A stretch of 7,920 nt of DNA from Sphingobacteriia bacterium (GTDB lineage Bacteria > Bacteroidota > Bacteroidia > UBA7662), in the NCBI GenBank assembly GCA_009926245.1, contig RFPG01000047.1:1-7920 (forward strand), given 5' to 3'. Below are positions 1-7,686 of the stretch, one piece after another. The position numbers were made by a program, and so were the translations under genes. Every line of letters starts with the position of its first letter. Within the stretch, counting starts at the first letter, position 1. The notes under the pieces were generated by a model. That model saw nothing but the letters and a program-made list of their open reading frames with translations. It had not been told where the DNA came from and searched no databases.

Positions 1-1449
1 AGCCTCTTGAAGCAGGGCCGAAGCCCTGGCCGGTTGAGCCCTGCCCCCGGTTCTTTTCATGATTTCACCCATGAACAAAGCCAAAAGACCCTTTTTGCCG
101 TCACGGTATTCTTGAACCTTGGCGGGCATAGAAGCCAAGACTTCTTGGACCAACGCAGCTAAGTCATCCTCAACGGCTCCGCCCTCCAAACCAAGGTCTT
201 TCAAGAGATCCTGAAGGCTTCGACTCGGTTGTTCCAACCATGCGGGCCATACCTGCTGCACCGCCTGGTGATGGCTTAGTTTTCCCTCCTGAACCGCATT
301 AATCAGTTGAGCAAGGGAGGCCGCTGAAACCGGCAAATCCGAGATGGGCAAAGCGCGGGCATTCAGCCAGGTTTTGACCGGACCCATGGTCCAATTGGCC
401 GCTTGTTTGGTATGAGGCGTTCCCGAAATCAAGGATAAAAACCAGAGGGCCAGTTCTTTTTGGTCACACAAGACCCCCGCATCGTAGGCACTCAGTCCCA
501 ATTCTTGGGTAAACCGGGCCATCAAGGCGGCCGGCAAGGGGGGCATTTTGGATTGAATCCCTTCGATCACCGACGCGGTCACCAGGATGGGTGGCAAATC
601 CGGTTCGGGGAAGTACCGATAATCGTTCGCAGCTTCTTTGGAACGAAGTGCAAAGGTATTTTGGGCCTGGGGATCAAAGGAGCGGGTCTCGGAAACGATG
701 CGTTCCCCTCTTTCGATGGCTTCGCATTGACGCTGGTATTCGTATTCAATGGCCTTCTGAACGTGGCGCATCGAGTTCATGTTCTTGACTTCCACCTTGG
801 CTCCAAACTCGGTCGAACCCACGGGGCGTACCGAAATGTTGGCATCGCATCGGAGCGAACCTTCTTCCATATTACCATCGCAGATTTCTAGGTAACGAAC
901 CAATCGACGAATTTCTTGCAAATACAGGTAGGCCTCACGCCCTGAACGTAGATCGGGTTCCGATACAATTTCAAGGAGAGGAACACCGCAGCGATTCAAA
1001 TCCACCAAGGTATCCAGAGGGTCCTGATCGTGAATGCTCTTGCCCGCATCTTCTTCCATGTGAATCCGGGTGATGCCCACCCTTCGAAACTTCCCTTCCT
1101 CCAATTCAAGGTCCAGGTAACCATCGTACGCCAAAGGGGTGAGATGCTGGGTGATTTGGTAGCCTTTTGGAAGGTCCGCGTAGAAATAATTCTTGCGCGC
1201 AAATTCATTGTATTCCCGGATTTTGCAATGCATCGCCAATCCAAGCAGGATTCCGAACTCCAAAACCTGGCCATTAAATCGGGGCAAAGTCCCGGGATGG
1301 CCCATCGAAATGGGCGACAAGAGGGTGTTGGGCAGAGCCCCAAAGTCGGTGCTATCGCTGCAAAATGCCTTGGATTGGGTCCTAAGCTGCGCGTGCACCT
1401 CCAATCCAACCACCAATTCGTACTTGGTTATAACATCATTCATCATCAT
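1..1449 (-). CDS. gatB: Aspartyl/glutamyl-tRNA amidotransferase subunit B (3' end cut by window edge)
   Basis: GatB is the tRNA-binding kinase subunit of the GatCAB complex, which converts Glu-tRNA(Gln) or Asp-tRNA(Asn) to the amide form. The open frame gives 483 residues and leaves the window without a stop. S. aureus GatB ends only about four residues after the matching point, so the gene is nearly complete. Visible landmarks are 'YELVVGLEVHAQL' (10-22), 'RKNYFYADLPKGYQIT' (85-100), 'MEEDAGKS' (131-138), 'DLNRCGVPLLEIVSEPD' (150-166), 'MEEGSLRCDANIS' (194-206), 'NDYRYFPEPDLPP' (275-287) and a C-terminal YqeY-like tail with 'FMGEIMKRTGGRAQP' (459-473). Residues 40-56 read 'PNTLLSPISMGHPGTLP', the flavobacterial variant lacking the Cys pair of zinc-binding GatBs. 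The start is ambiguous because three in-frame ATGs are stacked at 1449, 1446 and 1443. The gene lies 10 nt after the alaS stop, so the two are probably co-transcribed. No strong Shine-Dalgarno site is seen. Confidence 0.96.
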   Translation of the reverse strand, partial: MMMNDVITKYELVVGLEVHAQLRTQSKAFCSDSTDFGALPNTLLSPISMGHPGTLPRFNGQVLEFGILLGLAMHCKIREYNEFARKNYFYADLPKGYQITQHLTPLAYDGYLDLELEEGKFRRVGITRIHMEEDAGKSIHDQDPLDTLVDLNRCGVPLLEIVSEPDLRSGREAYLYLQEIRRLVRYLEICDGNMEEGSLRCDANISVRPVGSTEFGAKVEVKNMNSMRHVQKAIEYEYQRQCEAIERGERIVSETRSFDPQAQNTFALRSKEAANDYRYFPEPDLPPILVTASVIEGIQSKMPPLPAALMARFTQELGLSAYDAGVLCDQKELALWFLSLISGTPHTKQAANWTMGPVKTWLNARALPISDLPVSAASLAQLINAVQEGKLSHHQAVQQVWPAWLEQPSRSLQDLLKDLGLEGGAVEDDLAALVQEVLASMPAKVQEYRDGKKGLLALFMGEIMKRTGGRAQPARASALLQEA

Positions 1450-1459
1450 GGATTAAGGA

Positions 1460-4144
1460 CTAATTCAACGGCTGCAGCGCCTGGTTCAAAGCCAATCGAA
1501 GGGATTCGGCCGTTGGCGGAACGGAGGAAGTTGGCAAGGTCGCACTCCCCATGGCCAAATGGGGCTGACCACCACCTTGACCTCCCATGGTGGCTAACAA
1601 GACGCGAAGAATTTGACCGGCGTTGTGTGTTTTGGAGGCCTCTTCGCCCAAGGCAAGGCAGACATAGAAACGATCTTCCACCAAGGCCCCCAAGAGAACC
1701 ATCGCCTGTGGGTCGTAGGCTCGCAGTTTGGTTGCCATGGCCTTAAGGGAATCGGACTTGCGGACATCGCAGACCTGGACCAAAACCGGAAAACCATGGT
1801 CCTTGGTTTCGAAGGCCTTCAAGGCTTCTTGGACCAGGGTATCGGCCTTTTTTTGGTCCAACTCGTCCATTTTTTTGCGCAATTGCCCCAATTCGTCCAG
1901 GCTTTTTCCGACCTGGGTCAAGAGATCCACCGGATTCTTGTAGAGGCTTTTGATTTGTTCCAGCAATTGCAGTCGTTCCTCCACCCAAGTTTCGGCGTAG
2001 GTTCCGCAGACGGCTTCGATTCGTCGGATTCCCGAAGCCACGGCGCTCTCGGAGACCACCCGAAAAAATCCGATGCGACCGGTATGCTCCACATGGGTTC
2101 CCCCGCACAGTTCCATGGAGTAGTTGCCCCCAAAGGAAATGACCCGCACCGAGTCTCCGTATTTTTCACCAAAGAGGGCGGTGGCTCCCTTTTCCATGGC
2201 CTCGCGAATCGGCAAATTCCGGGATTCCTCCAAAGGCAAGGCTTGGCGAACCGCTCCGTTGACTTCCTCAACGATGGCCTGTATCTGTTGTTCTGTAACA
2301 CGACCCGTATGGGCAAAGTCAAAACGCAGTTGGTGAGGTGACACCAACGATCCCTTTTGTTGAACATGGGGACCGAGGTGATGACGCAGAGCGGTATGCA
2401 ACAAATGCGTCGCACTGTGATGGGCGCTGGTGCTTTGCCGACGCTGTGCATTCACCACCGCCCTGAACGATTGCTCAGGATGGGCAGGTAATTGATTCAC
2501 CCGGTGGATCCAAACATGATTCTCTTTGAAGACATCCAGGACTTCCAGTACTTCGCCATCTTCACCTACCAATTGCCCCGTATCCCCCACCTGACCACCG
2601 GATTCGGCATAAAAAGGCGTTACCTCCAAAACCACTTGGGCTTGTTCGGCATCCCCGCTGCGTACCAAACGCTGCCGAAGCAAACGGCTTGAACATTCAA
2701 GTTGATCGTAGCCAACAAATTGCGTTTCGAGCGATGTGTCCCCTTCCGTCCATTCCATCCATGCCCAATCACCGGCTACAAGACGAGTCGCCGAACGAGA
2801 CCTTTCCCTTTGAACCTGCATGGCTTTTTCAAATCCAGCTTGGTCCATCCCAAATCCTTTTTCGGTCAGAACCAAAGCAATCAAATCCGGTGGGAACCCA
2901 TAGGTGTCAAACAATTCAAAGGCCGTCTCTCCGTCCATTTGGGTCCCTTGGGTGGCGACGTGGGACGAGGCCTGAGCAGACATCCACTGATCCATGCGTT
3001 GCAGGCCTTTGGCCAAGGTGCGCAAAAAATTCGTTTCCTCGGCCTGCAAGGTCTGGGTAATAAGTGCTTTTTCACGGACCAATTGGGGCAATACGTCTCC
3101 CAAACTGGCTACCACCGTGTCCACCAATCGGTGCAGGGTTGGTTCTTCAAAACCCAGGTAGGTATAACCGTAACGGATGGCCCGGCGCAGTATACGACGA
3201 CAGACATACCCTGCTTTGGCGTTGGAGGGCAATTGCCCATCAGCGATTACCAAGCATACCGCCCGCAAATGATCAGCCACCACCCGCATCGCGATATCCA
3301 CGGCTTCGTTGCCAGTCCCGTACCGTTGCCCAGAGCAGGCCTCAATTTGACGAAGGAGGGGGGTAAACACATCGGTATCGTAATTGCTGGAAGCACCGGC
3401 CACAGCCCGACACAAGCGTTCAAATCCCATGCCCGTATCCACGTGACGAGCCGGCAAGGCCTGCAATCGACCATCGGCCATGCGCTGAAATTCCATAAAG
3501 ACCAGGTTCCAAAGCTCGATCACTTGGGGGTGGTCCTTATTCACCAATTCCCTTGCATCCAATCCTTTGCGCTCTTCTTCACTCCGTAGATCCATGTGGA
3601 TTTCGGAACAAGGACCGCAAGGACCGGTATCCCCCATTTCCCAAAAATTATCTTTTTTGTTGCCCGGCAAAATGCGATCCTCCGCAATCCATTGCTTCCA
3701 AAAATTCTTGGCCTGATGATCCGCTTCCAATCCCTCGGTGGCATCCCCCTCAAAATAGGTGACGTACAACCGGTCCTTGGACAAGCCATAAGGGCCGGTC
3801 AACAATTCCCATGCCCAGGCTATGGCTTCCTCTTTGAAATAGTCCCCAAAGGACCAATTGCCCAGCATCTCAAAAAGCGTATGATGATAGGTATCCTTGC
3901 CCACGTCTTCCAGGTCGTTATGCTTCCCCGATACCCTTAGGCAGGGCTGGGTATCCGCGACTCGTCGAAAATCCGGGGTTCTATTCCCCAAAAACAAATC
4001 CTTGAAAGGGTTCATCCCTGCATTGGTAAACAAAAGCGTCGGATCGCCCTGAATGATCAAAGAGGATGGTTGGGCAATGTGATGCCCCTTGGATGCAAAA
4101 AAATCCAAAAAAACTTGTCTGACTTCTTCGGCCTTCATACGCAT
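1460..4144 (-). CDS. alaS: Alanyl-tRNA synthetase
   Basis: This cytoplasmic class II synthetase charges tRNA(Ala) and edits mischarged Ser and Gly. The product is 894 residues, within the normal bacterial range of about 870-900. The N-terminal catalytic domain shows 'DPTLLFTNAGMNPFKD' (34-49), 'RVSGKHNDLEDVGKDTYHHT' (70-89), 'FEMLGNWSFGDYF' (91-103) and 'MGDTGPCGPCSEIH' (170-183). The editing domain has both zinc ligand pairs: H576/H580 in 'HSATH' and C680/H684 in 'CGGTH'. A coiled segment (about 720-775) leads into the C-Ala domain with a Gly-rich stretch near 853-860; the following 'HLAMGSAT' departs from the usual alanine/glycine-rich end. The first ATG is at 4144, but an ATG two codons in (4138) would give 'MKAEEVRQ', closer to typical family starts. 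It is transcribed divergently from the M23 gene, 44 nt away, and gatB follows 10 nt downstream. No frameshift or missing catalytic residue was seen. Confidence 0.98.
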   Translation of the reverse strand: MRMKAEEVRQVFLDFFASKGHHIAQPSSLIIQGDPTLLFTNAGMNPFKDLFLGNRTPDFRRVADTQPCLRVSGKHNDLEDVGKDTYHHTLFEMLGNWSFGDYFKEEAIAWAWELLTGPYGLSKDRLYVTYFEGDATEGLEADHQAKNFWKQWIAEDRILPGNKKDNFWEMGDTGPCGPCSEIHMDLRSEEERKGLDARELVNKDHPQVIELWNLVFMEFQRMADGRLQALPARHVDTGMGFERLCRAVAGASSNYDTDVFTPLLRQIEACSGQRYGTGNEAVDIAMRVVADHLRAVCLVIADGQLPSNAKAGYVCRRILRRAIRYGYTYLGFEEPTLHRLVDTVVASLGDVLPQLVREKALITQTLQAEETNFLRTLAKGLQRMDQWMSAQASSHVATQGTQMDGETAFELFDTYGFPPDLIALVLTEKGFGMDQAGFEKAMQVQRERSRSATRLVAGDWAWMEWTEGDTSLETQFVGYDQLECSSRLLRQRLVRSGDAEQAQVVLEVTPFYAESGGQVGDTGQLVGEDGEVLEVLDVFKENHVWIHRVNQLPAHPEQSFRAVVNAQRRQSTSAHHSATHLLHTALRHHLGPHVQQKGSLVSPHQLRFDFAHTGRVTEQQIQAIVEEVNGAVRQALPLEESRNLPIREAMEKGATALFGEKYGDSVRVISFGGNYSMELCGGTHVEHTGRIGFFRVVSESAVASGIRRIEAVCGTYAETWVEERLQLLEQIKSLYKNPVDLLTQVGKSLDELGQLRKKMDELDQKKADTLVQEALKAFETKDHGFPVLVQVCDVRKSDSLKAMATKLRAYDPQAMVLLGALVEDRFYVCLALGEEASKTHNAGQILRVLLATMGGQGGGQPHLAMGSATLPTSSVPPTAESLRLALNQALQPLN

Positions 4145-4188
4145 TTCTCCGTTCGTGTTAAGGCCCGAAATTACTTAATTTTGAGCAA
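4145..4188. promoter_or_regulatory. Divergent alaS / M23 peptidase intergenic promoter region
   Basis: These 44 nt separate two divergent start codons, so they must hold or overlap both promoters. On the plus strand, TAATTTTG at 4176-4183 matches the Bacteroidota -7 box TAnnTTTG exactly and ends 5 nt before the M23 ATG, which would imply a leaderless or nearly leaderless mRNA. On the minus strand, TAATTTCG at 4173-4166 is a one-mismatch box 21 nt before the alaS ATG. Neither has a convincing TTG -33 box at the usual spacing (about 17-23 nt), so the assignments are tentative. No Shine-Dalgarno site is seen for either gene. Confidence 0.35.
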
Positions 4189-5163
4189 ATGGCTCGTCTG
4201 CGTTACGAATTCAATCCTGTCAAGCTGGTCTTTGAACAAGTTCGTCAACCTTGGCACAAGCGCTTGCTTTTGCTTTTGGGCTATTTTTCGGCGGCCGTGG
4301 TCTCCTCGGTGATGGTCATTTCCCTGGCTTATACCTTTTTGGACTCTCCCAAAGAGAAGCAACTCAAGGAAGAACTGGCCGAAATGGAATGGCGTTACCA
4401 GGCCCTGGATCGGCGTTTGGACCTCATGCGTTCCGTCTTATCCGAATTGGAACAGCGCGACCGCAATATCTACAGGGTCATTTTTGAGGCAGAGCCTCTG
4501 CCCGATGCGGCGGCCACCAACAAAGCCGATATCAACGCCTATTCCTACCTGGCTACCTACCAATACGGGGCTCTCATGGCTACCACGGCCCTCAAAACGG
4601 AGGCGCTGACCAAGACTCTTTTGGATCAATCCACGTCGTACAAGGAATTGGGAACCCTGATTCGCCAAAAAAATCGCCTTTTGGAGGCGATGCCGGCCAT
4701 ACAGCCCATGGCCATGAGCGGCCGCAGGCGCGGTGAGCCCGTTTCGGGCTACGGATACCGCATGGATCCCATCTACAAAACCGTGAAATTCCACGAGGGC
4801 CTGGATTTCACGGCCCCCATGCACAGCCCTGTTTATGCAACCGGTAACGGAACCGTCAAAGAATTGGTACGTATGGACCGCGGTTACGGGAATTACCTCC
4901 TCCTGGACCATGGGTACGGCTACCAAACCCTGTACGCCCACCTCTCCCGTTTTGAGGTACGTCCCGGCCAAAAAGTCAAGCGGGGCCAGGTCATTGCCCG
5001 CCTGGGCAATACCGGCAAAAGCACCGGACCCCACCTTCATTACGAAGTCCACAAAAACGGACGCAAAGTGGACCCTGTTTACTTTATATTTAATGACTTA
5101 AACCCCGCGCAGCACCAGGAGCTCCTTGCCAAGGCCTCGAGTGCCAACCAATCGTTGGACTAA
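4189..5163 (+). CDS. Membrane-anchored M23 family metallopeptidase
   Basis: This is a LytM-type zinc endopeptidase of 324 residues, expected to face the periplasm and cut peptidoglycan cross-bridges, or to act as an envelope regulator if inactive. The N-terminus is basic and cytoplasmic, followed by one membrane segment (about 25-50, 'RLLLLLGYFSAAVVSSVMVI') and a charged, coiled-coil-like region (about 55-90). The M23 domain covers about 185-298. All expected residues are present: H202 and D206 in 'HEGLDF', H251 in 'LYAHL', and H282/H284 in 'GPHLHYEV'. By family precedent H202, D206 and H284 bind zinc and H251 and H282 assist catalysis, so it is probably active. There is no lipobox or cleavable signal. 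The stop overlaps the next start (TAATG), implying translational coupling to the MerR-type gene. The alaS / M23 / MerR arrangement is familiar from Flavobacteriia. The true cleavage substrate cannot be told from sequence. Confidence 0.93.
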   Translation: MARLRYEFNPVKLVFEQVRQPWHKRLLLLLGYFSAAVVSSVMVISLAYTFLDSPKEKQLKEELAEMEWRYQALDRRLDLMRSVLSELEQRDRNIYRVIFEAEPLPDAAATNKADINAYSYLATYQYGALMATTALKTEALTKTLLDQSTSYKELGTLIRQKNRLLEAMPAIQPMAMSGRRRGEPVSGYGYRMDPIYKTVKFHEGLDFTAPMHSPVYATGNGTVKELVRMDRGYGNYLLLDHGYGYQTLYAHLSRFEVRPGQKVKRGQVIARLGNTGKSTGPHLHYEVHKNGRKVDPVYFIFNDLNPAQHQELLAKASSANQSLD

Positions 5164-5513
5164 TGGACCAGGAAAAAACCACCCCCCTCAAACTGTATTA
5201 CAATATTCGGGAAGTTGCCGATACGCTTGGCCTCAATCCTTCCCTTTTGCGCTATTGGGAAACCGAATTCCCGATGCTTCAACCCAAAAAGAATCGCAAA
5301 GGGAACCGGATGTACACCGAAAAAGACCTGGAACTCGTGCGTCAGATTCAATACCTGCTCAAAGAAAGACGCTTTACGATCAAAGGGGCCCTGGCCCATC
5401 TTAGCGAAAAAGGTCCCAAAATTCCTGAGACCCTCAGCATCAAGGAACGACTGCTAAACTTACGGGCAGGCTTGGTCGAACTCAAAAAGACCCTGGATCA
5501 GGAAACTCCCTGA
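5163..5513 (+). CDS. Short MerR-family winged-helix DNA-binding protein
   Basis: This 116-residue protein has an N-terminal MerR-type winged helix-turn-helix. Helices run from '[21 protein letters not shown]' (13-33), the wing from '[15 protein letters not shown]' (45-59), and a further helix pair from 60 to 81. A short predicted helix (about 91-113) could serve as the antiparallel dimerisation coil. There is no room for an effector-binding domain and no metal-binding cysteines, so it is not a classical metal or drug sensor. Its start overlaps the M23 stop by one base, so the two are almost certainly co-translated. Its targets are unknown; regulation of envelope or cell-wall genes is only an inference from the pairing. 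Its last 32 bp, including the stop, overlap the 3' end of fbp on the opposite strand. Confidence 0.9.
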   Translation: MDQEKTTPLKLYYNIREVADTLGLNPSLLRYWETEFPMLQPKKNRKGNRMYTEKDLELVRQIQYLLKERRFTIKGALAHLSEKGPKIPETLSIKERLLNLRAGLVELKKTLDQETP

Positions 5514-6507
5514 GGAAGGACTCCACTTTTTCGACCATCAAGCGAGAACCCAAAACAACAGGCGTTCGCTGATGCAAATCCGTGGCTTCCAATTCCAAAA
5601 TCCGACTTTTCCCATCGCTGGCCTTTCCTCCCGCCTGTTCCACGATAAAGGCCATGGGGTTGCATTCGTAACCCAAACGTAGCTTTCCTTTGGGCGCCTT
5701 GCCGGTCGCTGGGTAGATAAAGACCCCGCCCTTAAGCAAATTGCGATGAAAATCGGCAACCATGGAACCGATGTAGCGGGAATTGTAGGGACGCGACGTG
5801 GTTTCATCGTAGGCCTGGCAATACTTGATGTATTGCTTGATCCCCTGGGGAAAATGAATGTAATTCCCTTCGTTGACCGAGTAAATAAAACCTTGTTCGG
5901 GAATCCGCATATCAGGATGGGACAGACAAAATTCACCGATGGAGGGGTCCAGGGTAAATCCATTCACCCCGTGACCGGTGGTATAGACCAACATGGTGGA
6001 CGAACCATAGACGACATAACCTGCGGCCACCTGATGCATGCCTTTTTGGAGACAGTCGCTCAAGAGACCGGGACCCTCCTGCGATACCCTTCGATAAATC
6101 GAAAAAATAGTTCCTACCGAAACATTCACATCAATATTCGAGGACCCATCCAAGGGGTCCATCAAAACGGCGTATTTGGCATCGGCCGAAACAGCACCCT
6201 CAATGGTCGTGATTTCATCGTCCTCTTCGGACGCAAAAACGCAGCATTCACCCCCGGCTTTGAGGGCAGCCTTGAATTGCTCATTGGCAAAGAGGTCCAA
6301 TTTCTTGACGGTCTCGCCTTGGATATTGGTTTCACCGGTATCGCCGAGAATATTCACCAGCCCGGCCTTGTTGACCTCTCGGTTCACGATTTTGGAGGCA
6401 ATCCCGATATCCCGTAACAATCGAGACAGCTGACCTTTGGAATAAGGAAATTCGGCTTGACGCTCGATGATAAATTGACCAAGGGTGGTAATACGCTGAG
6501 CATGCAT
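5482..6507 (-). CDS. fbp: Fructose-1,6-bisphosphatase, class I
   Basis: This enzyme hydrolyses fructose-1,6-bisphosphate to fructose-6-phosphate, the irreversible cytoplasmic step of gluconeogenesis. With the start at 6507 the protein is 341 residues, normal for class I. Recognisable parts are '[15 protein letters not shown]' (61-75), acidic metal ligands in 'ASEEDDE' (92-98), the active-site loop '[18 protein letters not shown]' (116-133, with D117, D120 and S122-N124), '[15 protein letters not shown]' (241-255) and the signature '[14 protein letters not shown]' (274-287, ligand E281). An upstream in-frame ATG at 6564 would add 19 residues ('[12 protein letters not shown]...') unlike the family and would run through the promoter region, so 6507 ('[12 protein letters not shown]') is preferred. 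The family normally ends near 'FLREF'; here 'PDPGSF' extends it, and that tail lies inside the merR 3' end. No defects were seen. Confidence 0.97.
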   Translation of the reverse strand: MHAQRITTLGQFIIERQAEFPYSKGQLSRLLRDIGIASKIVNREVNKAGLVNILGDTGETNIQGETVKKLDLFANEQFKAALKAGGECCVFASEEDDEITTIEGAVSADAKYAVLMDPLDGSSNIDVNVSVGTIFSIYRRVSQEGPGLLSDCLQKGMHQVAAGYVVYGSSTMLVYTTGHGVNGFTLDPSIGEFCLSHPDMRIPEQGFIYSVNEGNYIHFPQGIKQYIKYCQAYDETTSRPYNSRYIGSMVADFHRNLLKGGVFIYPATGKAPKGKLRLGYECNPMAFIVEQAGGKASDGKSRILELEATDLHQRTPVVLGSRLMVEKVESFLREFPDPGSF

Positions 6508-6521
6508 AACAAAAAGGGGGA

Positions 6522-6550
6522 TTGAAACAAAGCCTAAATTAATACCTTTG
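6522..6550 (+). promoter_or_regulatory. Candidate promoter of the class IV aminotransferase gene
   Basis: TTG (6522-6524), 18 nt and TACCTTTG (6543-6550) match the flavobacterial promoter pattern, with an exact TAnnTTTG -7 box. The final TTG of this box is also the proposed TTG start codon (6548). If the promoter is used, transcription would begin about at the GTG codon at 6554, making a leaderless GTG start possible. It was identified by eye and is not tested. Confidence 0.4.
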
Positions 6551-6564
6551 AAGGTGCCTGACAA
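6534..6564 (-). promoter_or_regulatory. Candidate fbp promoter
   Basis: On the minus strand, TTG (6564-6562), 20 nt and TAATTTAG (6541-6534) resemble the Bacteroidota TTG / TAnnTTTG promoter with one mismatch in the -7 box. The box ends 26 nt before the fbp ATG at 6507, leaving a plausible short leader. Transcription starting here would exclude the 6564 ATG, which supports the shorter Fbp start. It overlaps the plus-strand candidate promoter of the aminotransferase gene. It was identified by eye only. Confidence 0.35.
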
Positions 6565-7360
6565 CCACGCATTAACAGACCTTCATCGTGGAATACGATA
6601 CGGGGATGGTTTTTTTGATACGGCCTTGCTAATCCAAGGTCGTCTGATTTGGGCAGAGAAACACCTGGAGCGCATGCGCTATGCCGCCAGCGTCCTGGAT
6701 TTGGACCTCCCCTGGCAGGATGTTTCGGAATGGGAACCCATCGCTATTCGGGCCTGGTTGGACCAGGGTCAACCCCTCTACGCCCGCTTTCGGACCCTGG
6801 TTTGGAGACAACTAGGAGGTGGCTACAAGCCCCATGGATCGAACACAAACTGGAGGACCGAATTGGAGGACTTGGAACGATGTCCTTGGTCCCCATCCCA
6901 TGCCGCCTTTCGGCTTGGTGCCTCCCCCTTGATCAAATGCCCGCCTTTGCTGCCCGATATCAAAAGCCTTTCCGCACTGCCCTATATCCTGGCTGAAAAA
7001 TATGCTGTCAACCAAGGCTGGGACGACGCATTGCTCCGATCACCCCAAGGGGGCCTGATTGAAAGCAGCCGCTCGAATTTATTTTATTGGAATGAGGGCC
7101 GTTGTTATACCCCCGATTGGAACAGCGGTTGCTTACCAGGACTCTGCGCAGAATTTTTGGTCGATTTTTTAAAGAAGAAGGGCTATGATGTAAAAAAAGT
7201 CCAAGAACCACCATCGGATCTCATGGATTGTTCCTCGATCTGGCTTACCAATTCCATTCGAGGGGTCCAAAGGGTTTCGCATTGGAACGGAACCCCCTTG
7301 CCCTATCAACCCGAAGATGAAATGGTGGATGCGGCCAACCAAGACCTCACCGGCCTTTAA
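6548..7360 (+). CDS. pabC: Class IV PLP aminotransferase, probable aminodeoxychorismate lyase
   Basis: This is a fold-type IV PLP enzyme of about 270 residues, the same size as E. coli PabC (269). It shows the N-terminal '[12 protein letters not shown]' (14-25), the catalytic lysine K139 in '[15 protein letters not shown]' (137-151), 'GWDDALLRS' (157-165), the PLP-binding '[13 protein letters not shown]' (169-181, E172), '[11 protein letters not shown]' (194-204) and '[11 protein letters not shown]' (233-243). PabC releases pyruvate from aminodeoxychorismate to give p-aminobenzoate for folate. Branched-chain or D-amino-acid aminotransferases share the fold, so the exact substrate is inferred. 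The start is unclear: there is no in-frame ATG before the conserved 'YGDG'. TTG (6548) is used here; GTG (6554) is two codons in, and the frame stays open back to 6500. Divergent from fbp. Its stop (7358-7360) overlaps the fmt-fragment stop on the opposite strand. Confidence 0.8.
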   Translation: MKVPDNHALTDLHRGIRYGDGFFDTALLIQGRLIWAEKHLERMRYAASVLDLDLPWQDVSEWEPIAIRAWLDQGQPLYARFRTLVWRQLGGGYKPHGSNTNWRTELEDLERCPWSPSHAAFRLGASPLIKCPPLLPDIKSLSALPYILAEKYAVNQGWDDALLRSPQGGLIESSRSNLFYWNEGRCYTPDWNSGCLPGLCAEFLVDFLKKKGYDVKKVQEPPSDLMDCSSIWLTNSIRGVQRVSHWNGTPLPYQPEDEMVDAANQDLTGL

Positions 7361-7686
7361 CCCAGGACTTGTCCATCCAGAGGCGCTTGACCCCTCAGAA
7401 AAGCTTCCATCGCCATCGCTTTCCCGTTTTGGGGTTTGATCACCAAGATTTCCAACCATCCATCCAACGCGCGTGCCCAACAACGTCCCCCCTGCACTTT
7501 CAAAGTCCCGGGAATTGGAGACGATGCGGTAGGTTCCAAATCGTTGGGCTCGGGGCTCGTGAGCGCTGTTTGGAGGACGATCCACTGCCGCTGACCAAGA
7601 ACCGTTCGTGCACCCGGTGCCGGGGCAAAGGCCCGTACAAAATGAAATAGCTCCTCCGATGATTTCGTCCAATTTTTTAAAATCCG
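7357..7686 (-). pseudogene. fmt: Methionyl-tRNA formyltransferase C-terminal fragment, 5'-truncated
   Basis: This 109-codon open frame matches the C-terminal tRNA-binding domain of Fmt, which in full-length form formylates Met-tRNA(fMet). The visible alignment is 'NWTKSSEELFHFVRAFAPAP' (compare E. coli '[20 protein letters not shown]' and flavobacterial 'IDWTKS'), then 'PIPGTLKV' and 'GWLEILVIKPQNGKAMAMEAFLRG'. About 200 N-terminal residues (Rossmann domain, formate-donor site, 'MGTPEFAV'-type start) are missing. An in-frame TGA (7687-7689) closes the frame upstream, and no ATG, GTG or TTG precedes the conserved part; the first in-frame TTG is near 7537. The usual aromatic residues in 'P-Y-P-x-x-W' are replaced ('APAPGART'), which may show relaxed constraint. 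GC content falls from about 63% (7561-7620) to about 35% upstream of the break. It is best read as a remnant; an assembly join is the main alternative. Confidence 0.7.

Noticed and set aside
2702..3589. 295-residue plus-strand open frame inside alaS, with others at 1030-1746 and 1613-2341
   Set aside because: All are antisense to a well-conserved alaS/gatB reading frame, show no recognisable domain and have low-complexity, proline/glycine-rich composition. They are by-products of the codon use of the real genes.
4438..5052. 204-residue minus-strand open frame inside the M23 gene
   Set aside because: It is antisense to a protein with all M23 catalytic residues intact, and it shows no domain of its own.
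6508..6564. Longer fbp start at 6564 adding 19 residues
   Set aside because: The extra residues have no counterpart in the family, cross the candidate promoter, and overlap the divergent aminotransferase gene start.
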